From NCBI GenBank assembly GCA_963810755.1, contig CAWEOP010000006.1, forward strand, positions 1 through 64,000: DNA of 64,000 nucleotides. The letters are read 5' to 3'. A program made the position numbers and the translations under genes. This DNA comes from FEN-1219 sp963810755 (GTDB lineage Bacteria > Pseudomonadota > Gammaproteobacteria > Steroidobacterales > Rariloculaceae). This document shows, piece by piece, positions 49,224 through 58,416 of this stretch (position 1 is the stretch's first letter; each line of letters begins with the position of its first letter). The notes beneath the pieces are model-generated. The model made no database searches. It saw only the letters and a list, made by a program, of their open reading frames with translations, and was not told where the DNA came from.

Positions 49224-49784
49224 ATGAAGACATCGATACCCGCCTCGCGCGTTCTCGCCACCGCAGCGCTCGTCGCCTGCTGCGTGACCGCGCCTGCACC
49301 CGATGCACGAGCCGAAGTCTTCGTCGACGTCGGCGCGAACTCGACGCGCGTCGAAGCAGACATCGCAACGCTGAGCGAGACCGTCACGAGCACTCAGACG
49401 GGGCTGCATCTCGGCGCCGGCGTGCGGCGCGAGCTCAAGGGCGGCGGCAACATCGGCGTGCGCCTCGAGCTCGACGACCTCGATTCGAATCTGCTGTTCG
49501 CCGTACGCGCTCTCGACTACCGGTACTCGCTGTCCAAACGCCTGGCACTGAGCGCTTTCCTCGGCGCCGCGCGGCTCGACCTCGGGACGCCGGCGTACGG
49601 CTACTACCTCGGCGGCGGCGTCCAGCTCAAAGAGCTCGTCGGGAGCTGGGATTTGTCGATCGACGTTCGGCTTGGCGACAAGCTTGCGCGCGACAACCTG
49701 CTGCCATCCGATCCGCAAGGCGGCCGGAGCGACAACTTCTACGACCTCAGGGGAGTCGGCGTCTACATGAGCCGCCGTTTCTGA
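49224..49784 (+). CDS. Small outer-membrane beta-barrel protein
   Basis: A 186-residue exported protein with a signal peptide ending near ALVACCVTAPAPDARA. The mature part alternates in the way of a small beta barrel (FVDVGANSTRVEADIATL, TGLHLGAGVRRELKGG, LLFAVRALDYRYSL, AYGYYLGGGVQLKEL) and closes with GVGVYMSRRF, whose terminal Phe fits Bam-dependent insertion. It lies 14 bases after wzi and probably shares its transcript. No specific family is recognised. Its 3' end overlaps the 3' end of the opposite glycosyltransferase by about 20 bases. Confidence 0.75.
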   Translation: MKTSIPASRVLATAALVACCVTAPAPDARAEVFVDVGANSTRVEADIATLSETVTSTQTGLHLGAGVRRELKGGGNIGVRLELDDLDSNLLFAVRALDYRYSLSKRLALSAFLGAARLDLGTPAYGYYLGGGVQLKELVGSWDLSIDVRLGDKLARDNLLPSDPQGGRSDNFYDLRGVGVYMSRRF

Positions 49785-50831
49785 GCGGCGATGAGCGCGA
49801 CGGTCGCGCTCGCGTACGCGCGATCGTCGTAACGGCTCGCGTTGCGCGATACCGGAGAGCGCGAGCTCGCGGCGCGCGCCGTCGTCGCCGAGCAGCTCCA
49901 GCGCACGCTGCGCGAGCTCCGCTGCGTCGGGGCGATCGCACAGCCAGCGCTCGTACGCCGGCGGCAAGCACTCCGCCGCGCCGACGAGACGCGACGTGAC
50001 GATAGGGAGCCCGATCGCCTGCGCTTCGGAGACGACCATCCCGAACTCTTCGAAACGAGCCGGATAGAGAAACAGATCCAGGGCCGCGAACCAGAGCTCG
50101 GGGTCACGCCGCTTCGGTCGGTACGCGATCCTACCGCTCGCGACCAGGGCGTGCTCGCGGGCTGCGGCCGGCAGCTCCTTCGAGCCGACGACCAGAAAAC
50201 GCACGTCCGGCCTTACCGCGGCGATGCGCTCCGCTGCCGAGATGAAAATATCGAGCCCGCGCTTCGCGAAATCGCCGGAGGTGATGAGACCGACGAGCGG
50301 CGCGTCTCCGCTCACGCGCAGCGCGCGCCGCGCCTCGTCGCGCAGCCCTGCGGCGCGCTCGGACGTGAAGCGCGCGGAACGAAACCCCGGATACTGAACC
50401 AAGATGCGCTCGGGCCCGAGCGCGAAATGCTTGACGAGCGCCGCCTTCACGAGCCGCGAATTCGCGACCACCGGCGTCGTCGATGGTAGCTCCGCGAAGA
50501 ATTTGCGCTCGGCGGCGCCGAGTGACTGCCAATCTGCGCGCGGCAGGTGCTCGTTCGCCTCGATCGCGATGTTGTGCACGAACACGAGCGCGGCATTCGG
50601 CGCACACAGTCCATGGTCCACGAGCATTCGGCCCGGGCGCGTCACGCGCACCTCGGGCGCCCGCAGGCGCCGCGCGGCCGTGCCGCTGCGCAGCAGAAAT
50701 CTGAGCGCGCCTCGCTCGCAGCCGATTTCGGCGCGCACTCCCGCGGCTCGCAGCGCGCGCAGTTGCATGTGCATGAGCTGGCCGGCGCCGCTGTTGAAGT
50801 CGAGGCTCGGGCGATAGAGCAGCACGGTCAT
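49763..50831 (-). CDS. Glycosyltransferase family 4 (one frameshift near the C-terminus)
   Basis: GT-B glycosyltransferase of about 355 residues. The N-domain is MTVLLYRPSLDFNSGAGQLM. The donor domain has RILVQYPGFRSARFTSE, FAKRGLDIFISAAERI and FEEFGMVVSEAQAIGLPIV, the E-x7-E motif. The tail shifts frame near 49840 to continue YDDRAYASATVALIAAQKRR and stops at 49763. The ATG at 50831 overlaps the stop of the upstream glycosyltransferase (ATGA), so the pair is coupled. Proximity to wzi suggests a surface glycan, not a specific sugar. Confidence 0.82.
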
Positions 50832-52150
50832 CGTGACGGCGGCTCCGCCTTCCGCGCGCGATCGCAGGGCAAGTCACCGCATCGACGACGTGCTTCATCG
50901 ACGACGGCCATCACTTCGCGCACGTGCCCATCGAAATCGGAAGTTCGCAGCACATGCTCGCTCGCGCTCACGCTCATGGCCTCGAACGCGGCGGCGCTCG
51001 CGAAGAGCCGCGTCACCGCGCCTGCGAGCGCGGCCGGATCGACGAGCGGGCGTGTCGACGAGCGCGTCGCGCGACTGGATCATAGACCCGTGCCGGAACG
51101 CCCGCGTGCGTGCCTCCGAGCCCGGCGTACTCTGCGAGCGGCAAGGTCGGGGCAACCCAGTAGCCGCTCACACCGTCCGCCACGGCCTCGGGCAGCCCGT
51201 CGATTGCCGCGGCGATCACCGGGCAGCCGAGCGACGCGGCTTCGAGCGCGACGAGGCCGAACGCTTCGGTGAGCGGCGCGTGCAGCAGACAATCGATACC
51301 GCGGTAGAACTGCTCCATGTCGCGCACTGCGCCGTGGAATCGTGCGCGCTCCGCAATCCCGAGCGAACGCGCGAGCGTCTGCAAGCGTTCCAGCTCCGGT
51401 CCCGCGCCCGCGATGTGCAGCTCCGCGTCCAGCCCTCCCGCCCGCAGCACTCGCAGTGCGTGCAGCGCGATCGCGACGCCTTTCACTGGGTAGAGCCGAG
51501 CGGCAACGCCGAGCTTGATCGTGGCGGCGGGATACGCCTTGCGCACCGGAGCCGTCGGCACGAGGCTCGGCCTCAGCGCATTGCGGCAGATCCGAACGTC
51601 GCCGGAATAGTCCCAGAGGAGCTGCAGGACGCGCGCCGACGCCCGCGAATTCGCTATCGCGAGGCGCACCCGTGAAAAGTAGCGGCGTCGGTCGTCGTCG
51701 TGCCCGGCGTCCCACGCCGCGCCGTGCTCCCAATGTACGCAATGCGCGTCACCGGCGGCGTCGAGCGCGTAGCGCACGTTCGCGCTCCGATTCCAGATCA
51801 TGAGCACATCGGTCCGAGCGCGCGCGAGCGCGCGCCGCACGTGCCACACGCGCAAGGCACGCGGCTTCGGCGGAAGCTTCACGGGCCCGACATACTTCGC
51901 GCGAGCGACGTGCGCGAGGAGCGGGCGCAGCCGTTCCGCGAAGAACGGATGCAGCCTGCGGCTCGGGTTCAGCCAACTTTGTTGCCAATCGGGATGAGTG
52001 ACGCGCGAGCGCTCGACGAACTCGGTGAAATGAGCTTCGACTCCGGCGGCCTGCTGCAGGCTCACGACGTGCGTCAATCCGGGCACGAAGCCTTCCTACT
52101 CGTTGCCATCGAGAATGCACCCGCGAATCGCGATCGCCGCGACGACGACG
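50828..52150 (-). CDS. Glycosyltransferase family 4 (frameshifts at both ends)
   Basis: GT-B glycosyltransferase of about 430 residues. The central frame contains VVSLQQAAGVEAHFTEFVE, VRYALDAAGDAHCVHWEHGA, LGVAARLYPVKGVAIALHAL and TEAFGLVALEAASLGCPVI. The start lies upstream of 52086: IRGCILDGNE and EGFVPGLTHVV are one base apart near 52100, and the true start near 52150 is uncertain. A second shift near 51060 leads to LVDTPAR and then VTRLFASAAAFEAM, ending at 50828. The stop overlaps the next gene's ATG. It is transcribed downstream of the tRNA cluster. Confidence 0.78.
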
Positions 52151-52202
52151 AGATTATCGCGCGACCGGCGCGTGCGCGGACTCGCGTGCGGCGGGGTGCG
52201 AG

Positions 52203-52278
52203 TGGTGGGCCGTGTAAGAATCGAACTTACAACCAACGGATTAAGAGTCCGCTGCTCTACCAATTGAGCTAACGGCCC
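52203..52278 (-). tRNA. tRNA-Lys (CTT)
   Basis: Complete cloverleaf on the minus strand. The acceptor GGGCCGT pairs with ACGGCCC, the anticodon loop CTCTTAA holds CTT, the T arm is GTAAGTTCGATTCTTAC, and CCA is encoded. Last of the four-gene tRNA cluster. Confidence 0.95.
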
Positions 52279-52313
52279 GATGCTCGCACGCTGCGTCCGC
52301 CTCTATTAAAGAG

Positions 52314-52390
52314 TGGGGTGGACGATGGGATTCGAACCCACGACGGCCGGAATCACAATCCGGGGCTCTACCAACTGAGCTACGTCCACC
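52314..52390 (-). tRNA. tRNA-His (GTG)
   Basis: Complete cloverleaf on the minus strand including the extra 5' G of tRNA-His. The acceptor GTGGACG pairs with CGTCCAC, the anticodon loop TTGTGAT holds GTG, and CCA is encoded. Confidence 0.95.
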
Positions 52391-52420
52391 AGCGTCCCGT
52401 CATTCTAAACGCATGCGTCA

Positions 52421-52496
52421 TGGCGCGCCCGGCAGGATTCGAACCTGCAACCCCCGGCTTAGAAGGCCGATGCTCTATCCCTTGAGCTACGGGCGC
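52421..52496 (-). tRNA. tRNA-Arg (TCT)
   Basis: Complete cloverleaf on the minus strand. The acceptor GCGCCCG pairs with CGGGCGC, the anticodon loop CTTCTAA holds TCT, the T arm is GCAGGTTCGAATCCTGC, and CCA is encoded. Confidence 0.95.
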
Positions 52497-52514
52497 AATC
52501 TCATCGAGGTTATT

Positions 52515-52591
52515 TGGTCGGGGCAGCAGGATTCGAACCTGCGACCCTCTGCTCCCAAAGCAGATGCGCTACCAGACTGCGCCATGCCCCG
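52515..52591 (-). tRNA. tRNA-Pro (TGG)
   Basis: Complete cloverleaf on the minus strand, first of the cluster. The acceptor CGGGGCA pairs with TGCCCCG, the anticodon loop TTTGGGA holds TGG, the T arm is GCAGGTTCGAATCCTGC, and CCA is encoded. Confidence 0.95.
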
Positions 52592-52612
52592 CGCTATTCG
52601 TACGCCGCGCAT

Positions 52613-52640
52613 CTTATGCGCCCGTGAGCGTCCGTGTCGA
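52613..52640 (-). promoter_or_regulatory. Candidate promoter for the Pro-Arg-His-Lys tRNA cluster
   Basis: On the minus strand TCGACA (52640-52635) and CATAAG (52618-52613) are 16 bases apart, about 20 bases before the first mature tRNA. Both boxes deviate by one or two bases from consensus. Confidence 0.4.
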
Positions 52641-52761
52641 GAAGCGGCGCCCGTGTCGAGACGCGGCGCAGACGGCCGGCTCGGACTCGCGCTTCATCAG
52701 CCTTGAGCGGCCCGGAACGGGCGTGCGAGAATCCGCGTCCCTTCCGCGCGAGAGTACCCCC

Positions 52762-53688
52762 GTGGCCGCCAAGATCCTCGACGGCAAAGCCGTCGCACAA
52801 CAGATTCGCGATGAGCTCACGACCCGCGTCGCGCGCGTGCGCGAGCGCCTCGGCCGGCCACCCGCGCTCGCGATCGTGCTCGTCGGGGACGACCCTGCGT
52901 CACAGGTCTACGTGCGCAACAAGCTCAAGACCGCCGAGGAAGCCGGCATGGGTATCCAGCACGAGCGTCTGCCCGCGACCGCCACGCTCGCCGCCACGCT
53001 CGCGGTCGTGCGGCGCTTCAACGAGGACCGCGCCGTCGACGGCATCCTCGTGCAGTCGCCGCTCCCGAAGGCGATGGGCGCCGACGCGGAACAGCAAGTC
53101 TTCGACGCAATCGACCCGAGCAAGGACGTGGATGGGTTCAGCCCGATTTCCGCGGGTCGCCTCGTGCAAAATCGCGAAGGGTTCGCGCCCTGCACTCCTG
53201 CGGGCGTGATCGAGCTGCTCGTGCGGACCTCGATTCCGATCGAGGGTAAGCACGCCGTCGTGATCGGACGCTCGGACATCGTCGGCAAGCCCATGGCGTC
53301 GCTGCTGCTGCACAAGAACGCGACCGTCACGATCTGCCACTCGCGCACTCGCGACCTGCCAGCGATGGCGCGGCAGGCCGACATCCTCGTCGCGGCGATC
53401 GGCCGCCCCGCCTTCGTGACTCCGGCATTCGTAAAACCCGGGGCCGTCGTCATCGACGTCGGCATCAACAGCGTCACTTCGCTCGAAGAGGCGCGGCGCA
53501 TCTTCGCGACGCGGCCCGAGCGCCTCGAGACGTTCGAGCGGCGAGGCTCCGTGCTCGTCGGAGACGTCCACCCGGACGTTGCGGACGTCGCCGGCGCGAT
53601 CACGCCGGTTCCAGGCGGCGTCGGACCTCTGACGATCGCGATGCTGATGGCGAACACCGTTAGGGCAGCGGAACTGCGCACGCGTTGA
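52762..53688 (+). CDS. folD: Bifunctional methylenetetrahydrofolate dehydrogenase / cyclohydrolase
   Basis: Interconverts 5,10-methylene- and 10-formyl-tetrahydrofolate in one-carbon metabolism, 308 residues. The start is GTG 52762 (VAAKILDGKAVAQQIRDEL). The active-site Lys lies in YVRNKLKTAEEAGM. Further signatures are VQSPLPKAMG, DPSKDVDGFSPISAGRL, VVIGRSDIVGKPMASLLL (NADP site) and GDVHPDVADVAGAITPVPGG with PGGVGPLTIAMLMANT. The frame is open upstream through the tRNA region, but family length and the GTG decide the start. Divergent from the tRNA cluster. Confidence 0.96.
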   Translation: MAAKILDGKAVAQQIRDELTTRVARVRERLGRPPALAIVLVGDDPASQVYVRNKLKTAEEAGMGIQHERLPATATLAATLAVVRRFNEDRAVDGILVQSPLPKAMGADAEQQVFDAIDPSKDVDGFSPISAGRLVQNREGFAPCTPAGVIELLVRTSIPIEGKHAVVIGRSDIVGKPMASLLLHKNATVTICHSRTRDLPAMARQADILVAAIGRPAFVTPAFVKPGAVVIDVGINSVTSLEEARRIFATRPERLETFERRGSVLVGDVHPDVADVAGAITPVPGGVGPLTIAMLMANTVRAAELRTR

Positions 53689-53757
53689 CGTGGACGTGCG
53701 CGCCGGAGCTCCTGATTGGGCTTATGATCTCAAGCCACCGATCGGAGGGGGATGTCG

Positions 53758-54342
53758 ATGAGGCTGGCGATCGTTCTGTTGAGTCTGATCTTGGCTCCCC
53801 TCGCGGGCCAGGCGCAGCAGACCGAAACGAACCCCGTTCCTATCACGGCCTCGCGCGTGCGGGTGTTCACGACGGCCGGCAGCTTCGTGATCGAGCTCGA
53901 TCACGGCCGCGCGCCGCTCACCGTCGATGCGTTTCTCGGCTACGTGACCGACGGCTACTACAACGGCACGATCTTCCACCGTGTCGTCGCTGGCTTCGTC
54001 GCGCAGACCGGCGGCTACACGGCCGACTTTCAGCAGAAGGCGACGACGAAAGCAGTGTTCAACGAATCGGGCAACGGGCTCAGCAACCTGCGCGGCACGG
54101 TCGGCTTCGCACGCACCAACGAGCCGCATTCCGGAACGAGTCAGTTCTACATCAACCTCGCCGATAACATCGACTTGAACCCGCGGCCGACGCGTTGGGG
54201 CTATGCCGTATTCGGCAAGGTCGTCGAGGGCATGGAAGTCGTAGACGATATCGGGCATCGACCGACCGGTGCCGGCGGCCCGTTCGACCGCAGCGTGCCC
54301 GTCGAGCCGATCACGATCGAGAGCATTCAAATCCTGCAGTAG
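53758..54342 (+). CDS. Exported cyclophilin-type peptidyl-prolyl isomerase
   Basis: A 194-residue cyclophilin with a signal peptide (MRLAIVLLSLILAPLAGQAQ), so it should act in the periplasm like PpiA. The core motifs are FIELDHGRAPLTVDAF-like FVIELDHGRAPLTVDAFL, IFHRVVAGFVAQTGGYTAD (Arg and Phe of the active site), TVGFARTNEPHSGTSQFYIN and WGYAVFGKVVEGMEVVD. The ATG at 53758 has GGAGGGGG at the right distance; an ATG six bases upstream is too close to it. The lpxH gene follows after about ten bases. A cyclophilin-lpxH pair is common in gammaproteobacteria. Confidence 0.93.
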   Translation: MRLAIVLLSLILAPLAGQAQQTETNPVPITASRVRVFTTAGSFVIELDHGRAPLTVDAFLGYVTDGYYNGTIFHRVVAGFVAQTGGYTADFQQKATTKAVFNESGNGLSNLRGTVGFARTNEPHSGTSQFYINLADNIDLNPRPTRWGYAVFGKVVEGMEVVDDIGHRPTGAGGPFDRSVPVEPITIESIQILQ

Positions 54343-54353
54343 CGCGCGCCGCC

Positions 54354-55073
54354 GTGACCACTTTGTTCATCTCCGACCTGCACCTCGATGCGGGCGAGCC
54401 GCGAACCATTCGGCGGTTTCTCGACTTCATCGACGCCGAAGCGCTCGCGGCGCACGCGCTCTACATCCTCGGAGATCTGTTCGAGGCCTGGATCGGCGAC
54501 GACGACGACGACGCGCACCTGCAGCCGATCGTCGCGGCGCTAGCTCGGGTGACGCGAGCGGGCGTGCCTTGCGCGGTGATGCACGGCAATCGGGATTTCC
54601 TGCTCGGCGCGCGCTTTTGCGCTGCCACCGGCTGCCGCTTGCTGGGCGACCACGAGCGAATCGATCTCTACGGCGAACCCGTGCTGCTCACGCACGGCGA
54701 CCTGTTGTGCACGGACGATACGCGCTACATGGCGCTGCGCGCGCAGCTGCGCGATCCGCGGTGGCAAAGCGAGTTTCTCGCGAAACCGCTCGCGGAGCGC
54801 CGCAAGATCGCAGCGGACTTACGCGAGCTCAGCGCGACGGAGATCGCCGCGAAATCCTACGACATCATGGACGTGAATCAGCGGACGGTCGAGCAAACGA
54901 TGCGCGACTTCGAAGTCTCTCTGCTGCTGCACGGCCATACCCACCGCCCCGCGGTGCATCGCTTCACGCTCGACGGCAAGCCCGCAGCACGCATCGTGCT
55001 CGGCGCCTGGCACGACGGCGCCGCGATCGTCCGCTGGTCCGAATCCGGCCCCAGCCTCGACACACTCCCATGA
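54354..55073 (+). CDS. lpxH: UDP-2,3-diacylglucosamine diphosphatase
   Basis: Peripheral membrane phosphoesterase of lipid A synthesis that converts UDP-2,3-diacylglucosamine to lipid X and UMP, 239 residues. The metallophosphoesterase motifs are present: FISDLHLDAGE, LGDLFEAWIGDDD, MHGNRDFLLG, LLTHGDLLCTDD and LLLHGHTHRPAVH. The R-D-P-x-W substrate element appears as QLRDPRWQSEFLAKPL. The start is GTG 54354. It converges directly with the receiver-kinase gene, with no gap. Confidence 0.95.
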   Translation: MTTLFISDLHLDAGEPRTIRRFLDFIDAEALAAHALYILGDLFEAWIGDDDDDAHLQPIVAALARVTRAGVPCAVMHGNRDFLLGARFCAATGCRLLGDHERIDLYGEPVLLTHGDLLCTDDTRYMALRAQLRDPRWQSEFLAKPLAERRKIAADLRELSATEIAAKSYDIMDVNQRTVEQTMRDFEVSLLLHGHTHRPAVHRFTLDGKPAARIVLGAWHDGAAIVRWSESGPSLDTLP

Positions 55074-56285
55074 CTACGGAGCGGCGACGGCAGCGAGATC
55101 GGTGAGCAGCAGGGCCGCCGACTGGTAGCGCTCGACCCGCTCCACCGCGAGCATGCGGTCGAGGATCGGCTGCAGATGCGTCAGCGAGCGCTCGAGCCGA
55201 GGGCGCGGAGCATGTGCGTGGCGGTAGATCACGCCCATCGGCGAGCTGGCCGTGAACGGCCGCTCGCCCGTGAGCATTTCATAGAGGATGCAACCCAGGC
55301 TGTAGATATCGGAGCGCTCGTCGGTCGGCTCCGCGTGACCCTGCTCGGGGCTCATATAGTACGGCGTGCCGAAGATCTGCCCCGTGCCCGTAATCGCCGC
55401 GTGCAGCCGCATTTGCTTCGCGAGCCCGAAGTCGATGAGCGCAAGCGTGCCGTCGTCGCGGAACATGATGTTCGCGGGCTTGAGGTCGCGGTGCAGGATT
55501 CCCGCGCCGTGGATCGCCGTCAGTGCGCTGCCGACGTCGCGCGCGTAGCGGAGCGCGAGCTCGGGGTCGAGCGCCTCGTTCAACCGTTGCGCCAAGCTGC
55601 CGGCACCGAGGAACTCCATCGCGATGTACGCGTGATCGTCGGCGACGCCGAGGTCGAAAATCCGCACGACGTTCGGATGGTGTACGCGCGCAATCACCTC
55701 GTACTCCTGGAGAAACCGATCGAACAAGCGGCTACCGCCCGCGTCCGGAACATGTCGCAGCACCTTGAACGCGATTCGTTCGCCGGTGTCCTCGGTTTCA
55801 GCAAGATAGACCGAGGAGAGATCCCCGGCGTAGAGCTTCGCGAGCAGCCGCCGCTTGCGCGCGCCGGTCAAGGCCTTGTGGTTGACGAGCATCGAGCCCG
55901 TGTCGTCGACCGCGTCGACGCTCATCTCTTGGCGAATCGCTTCGACGAGGCGCTGGTGCCGCACGCGCGCTTTGGGAAAGAAGTTCGACGCTCCAGCCTT
56001 CAGCGCATCGACCGCGACGAACTCGTCGCTCTGAGACGCGAACACGATTATGGGCGGGCAATCGTCGCGCCGGCGCAGCCGCTGCAGCAGCTCGAACCCC
56101 TCCTCACGCGCGATCGGATGGCCGAGAAGGACGACGTCTACGTCGGTGAGATCGAAAGTCGCAGGCAACGCACCCGTGGAGCTCGGCTGGTGCTCGTCGA
56201 TCGCCGCATCTGGCCACTCCACCTCGAGGTGGTAGCGGAGCAGGTGCCGATAGTCGGTGTCATCGTCGATGATTAGGAATCGCAA
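55074..56285 (-). CDS. Receiver-domain / serine-threonine protein kinase fusion
   Basis: A 403-residue soluble protein. Residues 1-120 form a receiver domain: IIDDDTDY has the acidic pocket, FASQSDEF the switch Ser and FFPKARV the Lys105. The position of the phosphoacceptor Asp is Gly55 (VVLLGHP), so classical phosphorylation seems lost. Residues 145-400 form a Hanks-type kinase with IAFKVLRH (Lys174), ILHRDLKPANIMF (HRD 265-267), IDFGLAK (DFG 285-287) and GTPYYMSPEQ (activation segment). No membrane segment. It lies 15 bases downstream of purF on the same strand. Its target is unknown. Confidence 0.88.
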   Translation of the reverse strand: MRFLIIDDDTDYRHLLRYHLEVEWPDAAIDEHQPSSTGALPATFDLTDVDVVLLGHPIAREEGFELLQRLRRRDDCPPIIVFASQSDEFVAVDALKAGASNFFPKARVRHQRLVEAIRQEMSVDAVDDTGSMLVNHKALTGARKRRLLAKLYAGDLSSVYLAETEDTGERIAFKVLRHVPDAGGSRLFDRFLQEYEVIARVHHPNVVRIFDLGVADDHAYIAMEFLGAGSLAQRLNEALDPELALRYARDVGSALTAIHGAGILHRDLKPANIMFRDDGTLALIDFGLAKQMRLHAAITGTGQIFGTPYYMSPEQGHAEPTDERSDIYSLGCILYEMLTGERPFTASSPMGVIYRHAHAPRPRLERSLTHLQPILDRMLAVERVERYQSAALLLTDLAAVAAP

Positions 56286-56300
56286 GGGTAGGAGCCGCGA

Positions 56301-57830
56301 TCACAACCCACTGGCGACTTGCATCGTGTCGTCGTCGAGCTCCTCGGCCCGTACCTTCGCGTCGCGCTTCGCCTTCGCGGAGTTCGAACGAATCAGCTCG
56401 AGCCCATCGAGGTACGCGCGGCTCACGTCTCCCGTAACGTACTCGCCCGAGAAACACGACGTATCGAAGCCTTCGATGTCGGCCTTCTCGTGATGCACGG
56501 CCTGCACGAGGTCGTCGAGGTCCTGGTAGATGAGCCAGTCGGCGCCGATCTTGCGCTGCACCTGCTCGACCGTGCGGCCCGCGGCGACCAGCTCGGCGGC
56601 AGCCGGCATGTCGATGCCGTAGACGTTCGGGTAGCGCACCGGCGGCGCGGCGGACGCGAAGTACACCTTCTTCGCACCGGCCTCGCGCGCCATGTCGATG
56701 ATCTGCTGCGACGTCGTGCCGCGAACGATCGAGTCGTCCACGAGCAGCACGTTCTTCGCTTTGAACTCGAGCCCGATCGCGTTCAGCTTGCGCCGCACCG
56801 ACGCTCGGCGCGCGGACTGCTCCGGCATGATGAACGTGCGGCCGATATAGCGGTTCTTGATGAAGCCTTCGCGGTACTTGACCCCGAGCCGCGTCGCCAC
56901 CTGCATCGCGGCCGTGCGTGAGGTGTCGGGAATCGGAATCACGACGTCGATATCGTGATCAGGACGCACACGCAAGATCTTGTCGGCGAGCTTCTCGCCC
57001 ATTCTTAGCCGCGCCTTGTAGACCGAGAGATTGTCGATGATCGAGTCGGGCCGTGCGAAATACACGAACTCGAAGATGCACGGGGTGTAGCCCGCGCGCG
57101 CCTTGGATTGGCGGCTGTGCAGAAAGCCGCGTTTGTCGATGAACACGGCCTCGCCGGGGAGGACGTCGCGCTCGAGCTCGAAGCCGACCGCGTCGAGAGC
57201 CACGCTCTCGGACGCCACCATGTGCTCGACGCCGTTCGCGGTTTCGCGAATGCCTAGCACGAGCGGGCGGATGCCGTGCGGATCGCGGAACGCGACGATA
57301 CCGTAGCCGATGATCATCGCGACGACGGCGTAGCCGCCCGAGCAGCGCTTGTAGAGCGCTTCCACCGCGTCGAGGATTTGCTGCGGTTTGAGCCCGTTGC
57401 CCGTGTGCTTGCCCAGCTCGTGCGCAAACACGTTGAGCAGGACTTCGGAGTCGGAATTCGTGTTGAGATGCCGGTGATCTTGCTGCTCGACGAGGCGTTT
57501 GAGCTCGTCGGCGTTGACGAGGTTACCGTTGTGCGCGAGGCAAATGCCGTACGGCGAGTTCACATAGAACGGCTGCGCCTCCGAAACCGTCGCGCTGCCG
57601 GCCGTCGGGTAGCGGACGTGCCCGAGACCGACGTGACCGCCGAGCTTGAGCATGTGCCGTTCTTGAAAAACGTCGCGGACGAGGCCGTTGCTCTTGCGGA
57701 CACGCAGGCGTCCGGAGTCGTCCGTCATGATGCCCGCGGCGTCCTGGCCTCTATGCTGCAGTACCGTGAGCGCGTCGTAGAGCGACTGATTCACGGGCTC
57801 ATGACCTACGATTCCGACGAGTCCACACAT
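56301..57830 (-). CDS. purF: Amidophosphoribosyltransferase
   Basis: First committed step of purine synthesis, converting PRPP and glutamine to phosphoribosylamine, 509 residues (E. coli 505). The N-terminal nucleophile is Cys2 of MCGLVGIVGHEPVNQSLYD. Further segments are LQHRGQDAAGIMT, GHVRYPTAGSA, CLAHNGNLVN and the PRPP site NVLLVDDSIVRGTTSQQII. The frame is intact. It follows cvpA by 78 bases, the classical cvpA-purF pair. Confidence 0.97.
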   Translation of the reverse strand: MCGLVGIVGHEPVNQSLYDALTVLQHRGQDAAGIMTDDSGRLRVRKSNGLVRDVFQERHMLKLGGHVGLGHVRYPTAGSATVSEAQPFYVNSPYGICLAHNGNLVNADELKRLVEQQDHRHLNTNSDSEVLLNVFAHELGKHTGNGLKPQQILDAVEALYKRCSGGYAVVAMIIGYGIVAFRDPHGIRPLVLGIRETANGVEHMVASESVALDAVGFELERDVLPGEAVFIDKRGFLHSRQSKARAGYTPCIFEFVYFARPDSIIDNLSVYKARLRMGEKLADKILRVRPDHDIDVVIPIPDTSRTAAMQVATRLGVKYREGFIKNRYIGRTFIMPEQSARRASVRRKLNAIGLEFKAKNVLLVDDSIVRGTTSQQIIDMAREAGAKKVYFASAAPPVRYPNVYGIDMPAAAELVAAGRTVEQVQRKIGADWLIYQDLDDLVQAVHHEKADIEGFDTSCFSGEYVTGDVSRAYLDGLELIRSNSAKAKRDAKVRAEELDDDTMQVASGL

Positions 57831-57908
57831 AACGCGTTACCTATATCCTATGACCGCCGGCTCGAACGACCGGCAACCAAACAATCGAAGTTGTCGAAAG
57901 GCGCGTTC

Positions 57909-58406
57909 TCATACCGCTACCTCGCCTTGTAGATAGCTCTGCCCAAGCTCTGCGTAGTAGCGCACCGCTGCCGCGATCTGCTCCGCGTAAGGCCGGAGCC
58001 GGGCGTCTTGCCACCAGCCATCTTGGTCCAGCTCCAGGAATTGCAAGACGATCACCGCGAGCCCCACGATCAAGAAGCCACGCAGCAAACCGAATCCAGC
58101 GCCGAGCAAGCGATCGACTCCGCTGAGGCCACTCTGCCGGACCAGCGTGCGCGCGAACCACGCGATCAGCGCCCCCGCAACGAGCACGAGCACGAACACG
58201 ACGATGCGCGCGGCCCATACGCGGACTTCCGGCGCACCACCCCAGTTGCCGAGCGCGGGCTCGACGAGTGCCGCAAACCGCCACGCGAGCCAAATCGCCA
58301 CGAGCAGCGTGAGCAGCGATAGTGCTTCCTTTACGAATCCCCGCCAAATTCCGATTCCCGCGGAAACCACGCATAACAATACGATGACGTAATCGACCGG
58401 AGTCAT
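57909..58406 (-). CDS. cvpA: CvpA family membrane protein
   Basis: Integral inner-membrane protein of about 165 residues with four hydrophobic segments: VDYVIVLLCVVSAGIGIW, EALSLLTLLVAIWLAWRF, RIVVFVLVLVAGALIAWF and LLRGFLIVGLAVIVLQFL. This matches the CvpA family, required for colicin V production in E. coli and otherwise of unclear function. The ATG at 58406 (MTPVDY) is chosen over an extended frame upstream. It lies between the SPOR gene and purF. Confidence 0.93.
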   Translation of the reverse strand: MTPVDYVIVLLCVVSAGIGIWRGFVKEALSLLTLLVAIWLAWRFAALVEPALGNWGGAPEVRVWAARIVVFVLVLVAGALIAWFARTLVRQSGLSGVDRLLGAGFGLLRGFLIVGLAVIVLQFLELDQDGWWQDARLRPYAEQIAAAVRYYAELGQSYLQGEVAV

Positions 58407-58416
58407 CGACGAACGA

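Noticed and set aside
48954..49762. C-terminal extension of the glycosyltransferase at 49763-50831
   Set aside because: The frame continues only because of a base shift near 49840; the family-like end YDDRAYASATVALIA stops at 49763, and the extension is antisense to wzi and the barrel gene.
55176..56276. A 366-codon open frame on the plus strand
   Set aside because: It mirrors the receiver-kinase gene; no recognisable domain in its translation.
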